From: an uncultured Collinsella sp.
GTDB taxonomy: Bacteria > Actinomycetota > Coriobacteriia > Coriobacteriales > Coriobacteriaceae
Direction of reading: 5' to 3'
Assembly: GCA_958445895.1 (NCBI GenBank)
Contig: CAUCTV010000035.1
Span: 1-12,410 of the forward strand
Length of the DNA stretch: 12,410 bases
Made by a program: the position numbers and the translations under genes
In this document: positions 1 to 9,600 of the stretch, one piece after another
How the letters are laid out: each line of letters opens with the position of its first letter
How positions within the stretch are numbered: the first letter of the stretch is position 1
The notes under the pieces: model-generated
The model's database searches: none
What the model saw: the letters and a program-made list of their open reading frames with translations, nothing else
Told to the model about the DNA's origin: nothing

Positions 1-2
1 CC

Positions 3-1307
<1,305 letters not shown>

Positions 1308-1328
1308 AATCCGAGAGGAATGAGACGG

Positions 1329-2024
1329 ATGGACGAGAAGAACGAAGAGCTCGTGGACGCGCAGATCGTCGAAGAGGACAGCCGCATGTATGGGCACGCC
1401 GAGGGCGAGCCTGGTGGCGAGGTCGCTGACGAGCCGGCGCTGGTGCTGGGCGACGACGACCCGCACGATGCCGAGCTGCACGAGAAGATTCTTTCGGAGG
1501 AGTGTGCCTGGAAGGGCAAGATCCTCGACGTCCACCGTCTTGAGGTTGAGCTGCCCAACGGTCACCGCAGCGCCCGCGATATCGTTCGCCATCCGGGTGC
1601 GGCGGCCGTTGTGGCACTGACCGAGAGCGGCAAGATCGTACTGGTGCGTCAGTACCGCACCGCCATCGACCGCGTGACGGTCGAGATTCCTGCCGGCAAG
1701 CTCGATCCAGGCGAGGACCCGCTCGATTGCGCCAAACGCGAGCTGCATGAGGAGACGGGCTTTAGGGCTGGTCGTATTCGCTTTTTGACGTCGATTGTCA
1801 CGTCCTGCGGTTTTTGCGATGAGATTATCCACATCTACTTGGCTACCAAGCTCGAGTTTGATGCGCCCAACCCCGATGATGACGAGTTTGTCAACGTGGA
1901 CCTGGTGCCGCTGCACGAGCTGATCGACGCCGTACTCGACGGCAAGATCGAAGACGCCAAGACCGTCGTGGGCGCGCTTGCCTGTGACAGCATCGCGCAC
2001 CGCTTGGGTGGGGCCGAGCTCTAG
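1329..2024 (+). CDS. NUDIX hydrolase, ADP-ribose pyrophosphatase-like
   Basis: The protein has a perfect NUDIX box (G-x5-E-x7-REL-x-EE-x-G-F) at about residues 123-145 of the 231-residue product, the Mg2+-binding catalytic helix of nucleoside diphosphate-X hydrolases. The preceding segment WKGKILDVHRLEVELPNG and the later VRQYR and VEIPAGKLDPGE resemble ADP-ribose/nucleotide-sugar pyrophosphatases (NudF/YffH type), so ADP-ribose cleavage to AMP and ribose 5-phosphate is the likely reaction, though substrate cannot be read from sequence alone. The first 55 residues or so are very acidic, lack obvious family similarity and look disordered. I chose ATG 1329 because AGGA at 1316-1319 lies 9 bases upstream; the in-frame ATG at 1320 lies too close to that site. 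It sits just after purD, probably in the same transcript. Confidence 0.9.
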   Translation: MDEKNEELVDAQIVEEDSRMYGHAEGEPGGEVADEPALVLGDDDPHDAELHEKILSEECAWKGKILDVHRLEVELPNGHRSARDIVRHPGAAAVVALTESGKIVLVRQYRTAIDRVTVEIPAGKLDPGEDPLDCAKRELHEETGFRAGRIRFLTSIVTSCGFCDEIIHIYLATKLEFDAPNPDDDEFVNVDLVPLHELIDAVLDGKIEDAKTVVGALACDSIAHRLGGAEL

Positions 2025-2052
2025 GTTACGCGGTTTTACCAAACCGCGTAAC
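2025..2052. terminator. Perfect 12-bp hairpin directly after the NUDIX gene, no U-tract
   Basis: Arms 2025-2036 (GTTACGCGGTTT) and 2041-2052 are exact reverse complements around the 4-base loop TACC. The left arm begins on the base after the stop codon. A hairpin here suits transcription termination or 3'-end protection for purD-NUDIX, but no run of T follows on either side, so an intrinsic terminator of the usual kind is not shown. Confidence 0.5.
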
Positions 2053-2060
2053 GAGTCGAC

Positions 2061-2168
2061 GCTGCAAACGCCCCTAAGCGGCAATCTGCCTTTCAATCGT
2101 CGCTCGCGTACCGAAGTACGCGTCGCTCCTCTTTCAAGGCACCTTGCTCGCTTAGGGACGTTTTCGCT
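2061..2168. repeat. Large imperfect palindrome, candidate dispersed intergenic repeat
   Basis: About 108 bases fold back around one centre near 2114. Outer arms are CGCCCCTAAGCG (2069-2080) and CGCTTAGGGACG (2149-2160), 11 of 12 matching, extended by CAAACG against CGTTTTCG. Middle arms are GCAATCTGCC (2081-2090) and GGCACCTTGC (2138-2147), 8 of 10. The core is a perfect hairpin, GCGTAC (2106-2111), loop CGAA, GTACGC (2116-2121). Nested arms sharing one centre look like a REP/MITE-like element rather than a gene or simple terminator. Whether it recurs in the genome cannot be seen here. No protein is supported in this gap. Confidence 0.6.
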
Positions 2169-2223
2169 GACGCTGCCAGAACATCGGCGTTATGCTTGTT
2201 GGGACGCTTTGTTTTCAGCCTGA

Positions 2224-2236
2224 CCGGTTCAACCGG
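2224..2236. promoter_or_regulatory. Short inverted repeat upstream of the ABC transporter gene
   Basis: CCGGTT and AACCGG are exact reverse complements around a single C, ending 35 bases before the ABC transporter start. The one-base centre is too tight for a good RNA hairpin and fits a DNA operator better. No matching regulator is in the window, and I see no convincing -35/-10 pair nearby. Confidence 0.25.
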
Positions 2237-2271
2237 ATTTCTCACGCTATTTATTTCTCTTCGAGGATTGC

Positions 2272-4044
2272 ATGTTTAAAAGGTTTCTTTCGTACTACAA
2301 GCCCCAGATGGGGCTTTTTGTTGCTGATACTGTTTGCGCTCTGGTGCTTGCCGCCATTGACCTGGCGTTCCCCATTATCCTGCGCAATTTGACCGGTGGG
2401 CTATTTACTCAGGGTCAGGCTGCCATTATGCAGGCGCTCGGCATGATCGCGGTGGGCTTGGTGTTGATGTATGCCGTCCGCTGCGCCTGCCGCTACTTTG
2501 TGAGCTATTGGGGTCACGTGATGGGCGCGCGCATGGAGTCCAAGATGCGCGAGGACCTGTTCGACCAGTATGAGCGCTTCAGCTTTGCGTACTTCGACCG
2601 CAACAGCTCGGGCGACATGATGAGCCGCGTGGTCAACGACCTGTTCGATATCTGCGAGGCGGCGCATCACGTGCCCGAGTGGATCATCATCTGCGGCATC
2701 GAGATTATCGGCTCGTTTGTGATCCTCTTTACCATCGCCCCGGTGCTGGCGCTCGCCATGGCCGTGGTGACGGCGGCGTTTTCGGCCATCATGTTTTGGC
2801 AGAACATGCGCATGCGCGAGGTCTTTAGCGACAACCGCAAAAAGATCAGCGGCATCAATGCGCAGCTGCAGGATTCGCTGGCGGGCATGCGCGTGGTCAA
2901 GAGCTTTGCCAATGAGGAGACCGAACGCTTCAAGTTCCGCGCCTCAAACAATCGCTATCTTTCGTCCAAGGAGAACATGTATCACGCCATGGGCGTCTAT
3001 ACCGCGACGTATGGCCTGCTTTCGGGTGTGCTCTATGTGATCGTGGTGCTGCTGGGCGGCTGGCTGGTCGCCCAGGGGCAGCTGCAGGCGGTCGATATGG
3101 CGACCTTTGCACTTTATATTTCGCTGTTCTGCACGCCGCTCGAGACACTCGTCAATTCTGCCGAAACGTATCAGAAGGCTATCGCCGGCTTTAAGCGTAT
3201 GGACGAGGTGCTCTCGACCGCGCCGGATATCCAGGACAAGCCGGGCGCTACGGATCTGCAGGTGACTGCCGGCGCCGTGGAGTATCACGACGTGTGCTTT
3301 AACTACGAGGATGTTGAGCTGGGCGAGGGCGATGCCGACGAGCGTCCCGTTATCGACCATATGGACCTGTCCATCAAGCCCGGGCAGACCATCGCTTTGG
3401 TTGGCCCTTCGGGCGGTGGCAAGTCCACGACCTGTTCGCTGCTGCCGCGCTTTTATGACGTGGCCGCCGGATCCATTAGCATCGACGGCCAGGACGTGCG
3501 CGATGTGACGCAGCAGAGCCTGCGTCGCGCCATCGGCCTGGTGCAGCAGGATGTCTATCTGTTTGACGGCACGATTGGCGAGAACATCGCCTACGGCAAG
3601 CCGGGCGCTACGGCAGGAGAGATCGCCGAGGCCGCCCGTCGCGCCAACATCGATGCCTTTATCGAGTCGCTTCCACAGGGCTATGACACGGTCGTGGGCG
3701 AGCGCGGCAGCCGTCTTTCGGGCGGACAGAAACAGCGCGTTGCCATCGCGCGTGTGTTTCTCAAGAATCCCAAAATCTTGATCTTGGACGAGGCGACGAG
3801 TGCTTTGGATAACGAGAGCGAGGAGGCGGTCCAGGAGTCGCTCGAAGAGCTGGCACGCGGCCGTACCACAATCATCATCGCCCACCGTCTCTCGACCATT
3901 AAACACGCCGATGAGATTGCGACCGTTGAGCATGGTCGCGTTGTGGAACGTGGCACGCATGAACAGCTTCTCGCCCGTGGCGGCACCTATGCCCGTTACT
4001 ATCGAATGCAGTTCGAAGGTGCGCGTGCGCACGAGCTCGACTGA
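2272..4044 (+). CDS. Half-size ABC exporter, fused membrane and ATPase domains (MsbA/Sav1866 type)
   Basis: This 590-residue protein is a complete ABC half-transporter that should work as a dimer in the cytoplasmic membrane. About six hydrophobic segments lie within residues 12-295. The nucleotide-binding domain covers about 335-582, with A-loop Tyr345, Walker A GPSGGGKST (378-386), Q-loop VQQD (424-427), signature LSGGQ (482-486), Walker B ILILDE (502-507), D-loop SALD (510-513) and H-loop His538. All catalytic residues are present. An acidic stretch (ELGEGDADE) lengthens the loop after the A-loop. Domain order marks an exporter, for example of drugs, lipids or peptides; the substrate cannot be told. 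SD GAGGA at 2263-2267 supports the start. No second half-transporter adjoins, so a homodimer is most likely; the next gene may be a partner. Confidence 0.92.
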   Translation: MFKRFLSYYKPQMGLFVADTVCALVLAAIDLAFPIILRNLTGGLFTQGQAAIMQALGMIAVGLVLMYAVRCACRYFVSYWGHVMGARMESKMREDLFDQYERFSFAYFDRNSSGDMMSRVVNDLFDICEAAHHVPEWIIICGIEIIGSFVILFTIAPVLALAMAVVTAAFSAIMFWQNMRMREVFSDNRKKISGINAQLQDSLAGMRVVKSFANEETERFKFRASNNRYLSSKENMYHAMGVYTATYGLLSGVLYVIVVLLGGWLVAQGQLQAVDMATFALYISLFCTPLETLVNSAETYQKAIAGFKRMDEVLSTAPDIQDKPGATDLQVTAGAVEYHDVCFNYEDVELGEGDADERPVIDHMDLSIKPGQTIALVGPSGGGKSTTCSLLPRFYDVAAGSISIDGQDVRDVTQQSLRRAIGLVQQDVYLFDGTIGENIAYGKPGATAGEIAEAARRANIDAFIESLPQGYDTVVGERGSRLSGGQKQRVAIARVFLKNPKILILDEATSALDNESEEAVQESLEELARGRTTIIIAHRLSTIKHADEIATVEHGRVVERGTHEQLLARGGTYARYYRMQFEGARAHELD

Positions 4045-4063
4045 TTGATATGACAGGAAGTTT

Positions 4064-5029
4064 ATGGCTGACAAGAACCCTTTGACTCCGGAAGAAGTGA
4101 CGGAGTTATTCTCCGAAATCGATGCATCCGGTGTCTTGGATCCCACGCTTGCCAAAAAGCGAACCGAGCGCATGCGTGAGAAGGAGGCTGCGGCCAAGCG
4201 CGGTGACAAAGCGGCGCTAGCGCAGCTGCGCAGCGAGGACCGCGCGAGCCAGGCAAAACATATCGACCCGCTGTCCGAGGATGATCCTTCGGGTTCGCAG
4301 GTGAGTCATACCATTACGAAGACCGCGATGGCCGTGGTCATTGGTATTTTGGTGCTGATCGTGGGCATGCAGATTGGCTACGGCGTGATGCGTCGCCTGA
4401 ACACCGCCAACCTGTCCGAGAGCGTTTCGGTCGATACCGTTTCGACGGCGCTGAAGGGCGGCCTTGAGTGGGGCAACGGCTTTACGCAGTTCCCGCTCGA
4501 CTTTACCGTCGATGAAGCCGATGAGCGTACGGGCACGGTCGAGGTGACGGTGTTGGACACATCGTCTGCCAACGAGCTCGAGCTGCTGTCCAACGGGCAG
4601 ATTCAGGCCGCGGCGCTTGCGACCAACGCGTTGCTCAACGATAAGATCGACCGCGTGGTGTATAACGTTCACGCCTATATCGACGAGGATAGCAACATTC
4701 AGCACGATTCCTTCTTTGGCATGTTTCCCGCCCAGGGCCACCAGAGCGCCATCCTGACGTTCGTGTGGACCAAGAGCTCATCCAACGCTACGAGTATCGA
4801 CTGGAAGATGCGCATCGTGAGTATGGATGACACCATCGCCGAGCGCATTCAGAAGCAGGTGAACTCGGTGTCGTCGTTGATTGAGGACCCGGTGGTGAGC
4901 CAGACCAAGATTGACGAGGAAAAGGCCGAACGTGACCTGGAACATCGTCTGCATGGCCGCGAGATTTTCCGCGGCGGCAAGCCCGATCGCACACCGTCCG
5001 AACTGCTGGAGCAGGACAAGATAAAATAA
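4064..5029 (+). CDS. Uncharacterised single-pass membrane protein downstream of the ABC exporter
   Basis: I do not recognise a family for this 321-residue protein. Residues 1-85 are highly charged and rich in Lys, Glu and Ala (helical KKRTERMREKEAAAKRGDK region). One clear membrane helix lies at about 87-108 (MAVVIGILVLIVGMQIGYGV). After it comes a region of about 210 residues with no cysteines, beta-rich in appearance, ending in a charged helix (about 282-300). A cytoplasmic N terminus and an outside domain is the likely topology. The gene starts 19 bases after the ABC exporter with SD AGGAAG at 4055-4060 and ends at a strong terminator, so the two are probably one operon. Roles as an export accessory or an extracytoplasmic binding protein are possible but inferred from position only. 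Confidence 0.85.
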   Translation: MADKNPLTPEEVTELFSEIDASGVLDPTLAKKRTERMREKEAAAKRGDKAALAQLRSEDRASQAKHIDPLSEDDPSGSQVSHTITKTAMAVVIGILVLIVGMQIGYGVMRRLNTANLSESVSVDTVSTALKGGLEWGNGFTQFPLDFTVDEADERTGTVEVTVLDTSSANELELLSNGQIQAAALATNALLNDKIDRVVYNVHAYIDEDSNIQHDSFFGMFPAQGHQSAILTFVWTKSSSNATSIDWKMRIVSMDDTIAERIQKQVNSVSSLIEDPVVSQTKIDEEKAERDLEHRLHGREIFRGGKPDRTPSELLEQDKIK

Positions 5030-5035
5030 GACGCC

Positions 5036-5075
5036 ATCATCCCGCGTGAGCCACAAGCCCCGCGGGATGATTTTT
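5036..5075 (+). terminator. Rho-independent terminator of the ABC exporter operon
   Basis: Perfect 11-bp arms, ATCATCCCGCG (5036-5046) and CGCGGGATGAT (5061-5071), flank a 14-base loop and run into TTTT (5072-5075). It begins 6 bases after the stop codon of the membrane protein gene and separates that operon from carAB. Confidence 0.88.
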
Positions 5076-5097
5076 CCGGGACGGGGATTAAAAAATC

Positions 5098-5119
5098 ATT
5101 ATGCATAGAAAGTCATAAT
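5098..5119. promoter_or_regulatory. AT-rich dyad upstream of carA, possible operator
   Basis: ATTATG (5098-5103) and CATAAT (5114-5119) form an inverted repeat with a 10-base spacer, inside the only strongly AT-rich stretch before carA (about 5088-5150). It contains TATGCATA. carAB is often under arginine control through ArgR, whose sites are AT-rich imperfect palindromes, but the match to an ARG box is only loose. Confidence 0.25.
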
Positions 5120-5172
5120 TATCATTTCGTAAACATTTCGATGAAATTAACGCCATGAGGCATGCTTGCGGT

Positions 5173-5178
5173 TACAAT
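5173..5178 (+). promoter_or_regulatory. Candidate -10 box of the carAB promoter
   Basis: TACAAT differs from the sigma-70-type consensus at one base and lies 64 bases before the carA start. Transcription from about 5185 would give a leader of roughly 50 bases that begins just ahead of the PyrR hairpin. No good -35 hexamer lies 16-18 bases upstream; TTAACG at 5147-5152 is 20 bases away, so the call is tentative. Confidence 0.4.
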
Positions 5179-5199
5179 ACCGCGAGGCCTAACTGCACA

Positions 5200-5230
5200 C
5201 CTTTAAGCCGGTCCTGTGAGACCGGGAAGG
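5200..5230 (+). promoter_or_regulatory. PyrR-binding RNA hairpin overlapping the carA ribosome binding site
   Basis: The RNA folds as a typical PyrR target. The lower stem is CCTT (5200-5203) with AAGG (5227-5230). A 5'-side bulge TAAG (5204-5207) lies opposite a single G (5226). The upper stem is CCGGTC (5208-5213) with GACCGG (5220-5225), and the hexaloop is CTGTGA. Against the known consensus ARUCCNGNGAGGYU, 9 of 12 defined bases at 5210-5223 match, and the three differences keep base pairing (A-U to G-C, U-G to U-A). The lower stem includes AAGG of the carA Shine-Dalgarno AAGGAG (5227-5232). Uridylate-bound PyrR would therefore hide the ribosome binding site. No terminator follows, so translational repression is more likely than attenuation. 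pyrR itself is not in the window. Confidence 0.82.
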
Positions 5231-5236
5231 AGAACT

Positions 5237-6676
5237 ATGGCGAACAACCATATTGCGGGCGCTGCCGCCCGCACCATCGCGCCCAGCGAGCTGTGCCAGC
5301 GTATGCTGGCCAAAACCAGCAAGGGCGCTTGCGGTCCCTGCACCCTGTATCTTGAGGATGGGACCATTTTTTATGGACGCGCATGCGGCGCCGAGGGCAC
5401 CGCGACCGGCGAAGTCTGCTTCAACACCTCGCTCGAGGGCTACTTTGAGGTCATGACCGACCCGAGCTATGCCGGCCAAATCGTAACCATGACCTATCCG
5501 CAGATCGGCAACTACGGTATCGACGAGACCGATGCCCAGTCGGCCTTCCCCGGCGGCGCCGTGCGCCCTGCGAGCGCTCCGGCCATGCGTGGCATGATCG
5601 TTCGCGACATGTGCGTCACGCCTTCCAACTGGCGCTCGGCCGTCAGCGTGCCGGAGTACCTGCGTGCCCACGGCATCGTCGCTATCGAGGGCGTCGACAC
5701 CCGTGCCCTGGTGCGCCACCTGCGCGACAACGGCTCCAAAATGGGCATTATCTCGACCGAGATCTTTGACGTCGACGAGCTTGCCGAGCGTCTGGCCGCA
5801 GCGCCGACGCTGGTGGGCGAGAATCTGGTCAAGACCGTGAGCTGTCCCGCACCTCACGAGTTTGCAGCTGCCGACCTGCCCGCTACGCATGACTTTGCGC
5901 TTGCCCCTGCCGCTCCTGCCCGCCACAACGTGGTCGCCTACGACTGCGGCGTCAAGCGCGGCATCCTGGAGGGCCTCGTCCGTGCCGGCTGCGACCTTAC
6001 TGTCGTGCCGTGGGATACGCCCGCCCAGCAGGTGCTCGACATGAATCCTGACGGCGTCTTTTTGTCCAACGGCCCCGGCGACCCCGATGCCGTGGTGGAG
6101 ACCTACGAGCAGGTGCAGCAGCTGATCGGCAAGGTGCCGGTCTTTGGCATTTGCCTTGGTCACCAGATGATCAGCTTGGCGTGTGGCGCCCAAATGGAAA
6201 AGCTTAAATTCGGTCACCGTGGCGGTAACCAGCCGGTTATGAACCTGGTGAGTCGTCGCGTGGAGATCACCGCGCAAAACCACGGCTTTGGCCTGCTGTT
6301 CCCCAGTCTGGGCAAACTGATTCCGGAGCTTTCCGGCGGCGAAACCGAGCATGCGGCCGACGGTGACCTGCGCACCTGGGTGCGTCGCGGCATCGCGCCG
6401 GTCGTGATGAACGAGCGCTTTGGTCGCATTCGCCTGACACATGTGAACCTCAACGACGGCACCGCCGAGGGCATCCAGCTGCTCGACGCCCCGTGTTTCT
6501 CGGTCCAGTACCACCCCGAGGCTTCGCCTGGCCCCACCGATGCCCACTATCTCTTTACCGCCTTTACGCGACTCATGGATGGCGAGGAGAACTACCTGGA
6601 CATCGACACCGCGAAGGACCGCCTCGCCGGCTGGAATTTCGCCGAGTCCGAGAACGCTGCGACCGAGGAGAACTAA
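5237..6676 (+). CDS. carA: Carbamoyl-phosphate synthase small (glutaminase) subunit
   Basis: CarA hydrolyses glutamine and channels ammonia to CarB for carbamoyl phosphate synthesis in the cytosol. The 479-residue protein has the small-chain N-terminal domain (YLEDGTIFYGRACG, FNTSLEGYFEVMTDPSYAGQ, about 38-82) and a class I glutamine amidotransferase domain with nucleophile Cys306 in FGICLGHQ, then His426 and Glu428 in QYHPEASPGP; the triad is intact. It is about 100 residues longer than common CarA proteins: about 30 extra at the N terminus, some 45 inserted between QNHGFG and THVNLNDGT (about 353-400), and a longer C-terminal tail. I chose ATG 5237 because AAGGAG lies 4 bases upstream; the in-frame GTG at 5216 falls in the PyrR loop. 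The stop is one base before carB, so the two are translationally linked. Confidence 0.96.
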   Translation: MANNHIAGAAARTIAPSELCQRMLAKTSKGACGPCTLYLEDGTIFYGRACGAEGTATGEVCFNTSLEGYFEVMTDPSYAGQIVTMTYPQIGNYGIDETDAQSAFPGGAVRPASAPAMRGMIVRDMCVTPSNWRSAVSVPEYLRAHGIVAIEGVDTRALVRHLRDNGSKMGIISTEIFDVDELAERLAAAPTLVGENLVKTVSCPAPHEFAAADLPATHDFALAPAAPARHNVVAYDCGVKRGILEGLVRAGCDLTVVPWDTPAQQVLDMNPDGVFLSNGPGDPDAVVETYEQVQQLIGKVPVFGICLGHQMISLACGAQMEKLKFGHRGGNQPVMNLVSRRVEITAQNHGFGLLFPSLGKLIPELSGGETEHAADGDLRTWVRRGIAPVVMNERFGRIRLTHVNLNDGTAEGIQLLDAPCFSVQYHPEASPGPTDAHYLFTAFTRLMDGEENYLDIDTAKDRLAGWNFAESENAATEEN

Positions 6677-6677
6677 C

Positions 6678-9600
6678 ATGCCGAAACGTACTGACATCAA
6701 GCGTATCCTCGTTATTGGTTCGGGCCCCATCGTTATTGGCCAGGCCTGCGAGTTCGACTACTCCGGCGCCCAGGCCTGCAAGGTGCTCAAGGAGGATGGC
6801 TTTGAGGTCATCCTGGTCAACTCCAATCCGGCGACCATCATGACCGACCCGGGCTTGGCCGACCGCACCTATGTCGAGCCTATCACCGCCGAGTTTATCG
6901 AGCGCGTGATCAAGAAAGAGCGCCCGGACGCGCTGCTGCCCACGCTGGGCGGCCAGACCGGTCTGAACGCCGCCGTCGAGCTGGCAAAGGACGGCACGCT
7001 CGACAAGTACGGCGTCGAGATGATCGGCTGCGACCTGGCCGCTATCGAGCGCGGCGAGGACCGCAAACTCTTTAACGAGGCCATGGCCGAGATCGGCCTG
7101 GAGGTCGCGCGCTCGGGCTATGCCTACAGCGTGGCCGACGCCGAGGCCATCGCCGAGCGCGTGGGATATCCCTGCGTACTGCGCCCGAGCTTTACCCTCG
7201 GCGGCGCCGGTGGCGGCATCGCACATACTCACGAGGAGCTCGTCTCCATCGTGAGCCAGGGCCTTGAGCTCTCGCCCGCCCACGAGGTGCTGGTCGAGGA
7301 GTCCATCGAGGGCTGGAAAGAGTACGAGATGGAGGTCATGCGTGACCACGCCGGCAACGGCATCATCGTGTGCTCCATCGAGAATCTCGACCCCATGGGC
7401 GTGCATACTGGCGACTCCATCACCGTGGCGCCGGCGCAGACGCTCTCCGACCTCGAGTATCAGCGCATGCGCGTGGCCTCGCTCGCCATTCTGGAGAAGA
7501 TCGGCGTCGAGACCGGCGGCTCCAACGTGCAGTTTGCCGTGAACCCCCAGACCGGCCGCCTGATCGTCATCGAGATGAACCCGCGCGTGAGCCGTTCGTC
7601 CGCACTGGCCTCCAAGGCCACGGGCTTCCCCATCGCCAAGGCCGCCGCTCGCCTGGCCGTGGGCTACACGCTCGACGAGATCGTCAACGACATCACCAAG
7701 GCAACGCCCGCCTGCTTTGAGCCCACGATCGACTACTGCGTGGTCAAGGTGCCGCGCTTTGCCTTCGAGAAGTTCAAGGGCACCGATCCCACGCTCACCA
7801 CGCGCATGAAGGCCGTGGGCGAGATTATGGCGATCGGTCGCACCTTTGAGGAGGCCTTCGGCAAGGCCATGCGCTCACTGGAGGACGGGCATCAGGGCAT
7901 TTGTGCCGGTGGCAAGGAGGGTGCCGACAAGCTGAGCGACGATGAGCTCGCTCAGGCCGTGGCAACCCCGACCGAGCACCGCATCTTCTTTGTGGTCGAG
8001 GCCCTGCGCCGTGGCTGGGACATCGCCCGCATCCATGCCATCTGCGGCATCGATCCGTGGTACCTCAACCGCATCAACGACATGGTGCAGGTCCAGGAAA
8101 GCATCCGCGGCCTGCGTGTGGAGGACATCGACGCCGACGCGATGCGCCTGCTCAAGCAGTACGGCACAAGCGATGCCGAGATCGCCGTGCTGACCGGCTC
8201 CGACGAGCGCTTTGTGCGCGCCTATCGCAAGGGTCTGGGCGTGGTTCCCAGCATGAAGACGGTCGATACCTGCGCTGCGGAGTTCTCGAGCGCCACGGAG
8301 TACCACTACAAGACGTACGAGAACATCTACCGCACGAGCCCGGATGCCAAGAAGTGCGTGGCTCCCGACGAGACCACGCTGGCGGACAAGCCCAAGGCGA
8401 TGATCCTGGGCGCCGGCCCCAACCGCATTGGCCAGGGTATCGAGTTCGATTACTGCTGCGTGCACGCGAGCTACGCGCTGGCGGCCCGCGGCTTCGAGAC
8501 CATCATGGTTAACTGCAATCCCGAGACCGTCTCGACCGACTATGACACGTCCGACCGTCTGTACTTTGAGCCGCTCACCTACGAGGACGTCATGGACGTT
8601 ATCGATGTTGAGCGCCCCGACGGCGTCGTGGTGACGCTCGGCGGCCAGACCCCGCTTAAGCTGGCGCGCATGCTCGAGGAGAGCGGCGTCAACATTATGG
8701 GCACCAAGCCCGATGCCATCGACTTCGCCGAGGACCGCGAGCGCTTCGCCGCTCTGCTCGACAAGCTGGGCATCATGTACCCGCCGGCAGGCCAGGCCAC
8801 CTCGTTTGAGGAGGCCGAGGCCGTGGCCGCGCACATCGGTTACCCGCTGTTGGTGCGTCCGAGCTACGTGCTGGGCGGCCGCGGCATGATGATCGCCTAC
8901 GATGCCGAGCATCTGCGCGATTACATGGCAGAGGCTGCGCGCATCAGCCCCGACTACCCGGTGTATCTGGACCGCTTCCTGGAGGGCGCAATCGAGTCCG
9001 ATGTCGACGCCCTGTGCGATGGCGAGGAGGTCTACATCGGCGGCATCCTGGAGCATATCGAGGAGGCCGGTATTCACTCCGGCGACTCCGCGACCTGCAT
9101 CCCGCCGTTCAGCTTTAGCGAGAGCCTGCAGACGAAGCTCCGCGAGACCACGCGCCGCATCGCGATGGCGCTGGGAGTCCGCGGTCTGGTCAACGTGCAA
9201 TATGCTATCAAGGGCGAGACCGTCTACGTGATCGAGGCCAACCCGCGCGCCAGCCGTACCGTGCCGTTTATCTCCAAGGCCACCGGTGTGCCGCTGGCCA
9301 AGTGCGCGGCGCGCATCATGGCAGGCGATTCCATCGCGAGCTTGGGCCTGCCGAGCGACGAACGTCAGCTGGACTGGTTCTGCATGAAGGAAGCCGTTAT
9401 GCCCTGGGGTCGTTTCCCGGGCGCCGACGTCATCCTGGGGCCCGAGATGAAGTCGACGGGCGAGGTCATGGGCATCGCCAAGAGCTATCCCGAGGCATAC
9501 GCCAAGACGCAGCTGGCGATCGACTACAAGCTGCCCGACCCGAGCGCCGGCAAGGTATTCATCAGCGTGTGCGACCGCGACAAGCGCCATATCCTTTCGG

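Noticed and set aside
2944..4209. Minus-strand open frame (421 codons) opposite the ABC exporter
   Set aside because: It is antisense to the conserved ATPase motifs and resembles no family.
6540..6677. CarB frame open further upstream, through the end of carA
   Set aside because: The upstream codons are carA read in another frame; the ATG at 6678 with GAGGAG and the conserved N terminus is the real start.
5189..6730. Minus-strand open frame (513 codons) opposite carA
   Set aside because: It covers the PyrR leader and a clear carA, and its translation has no recognisable domains.
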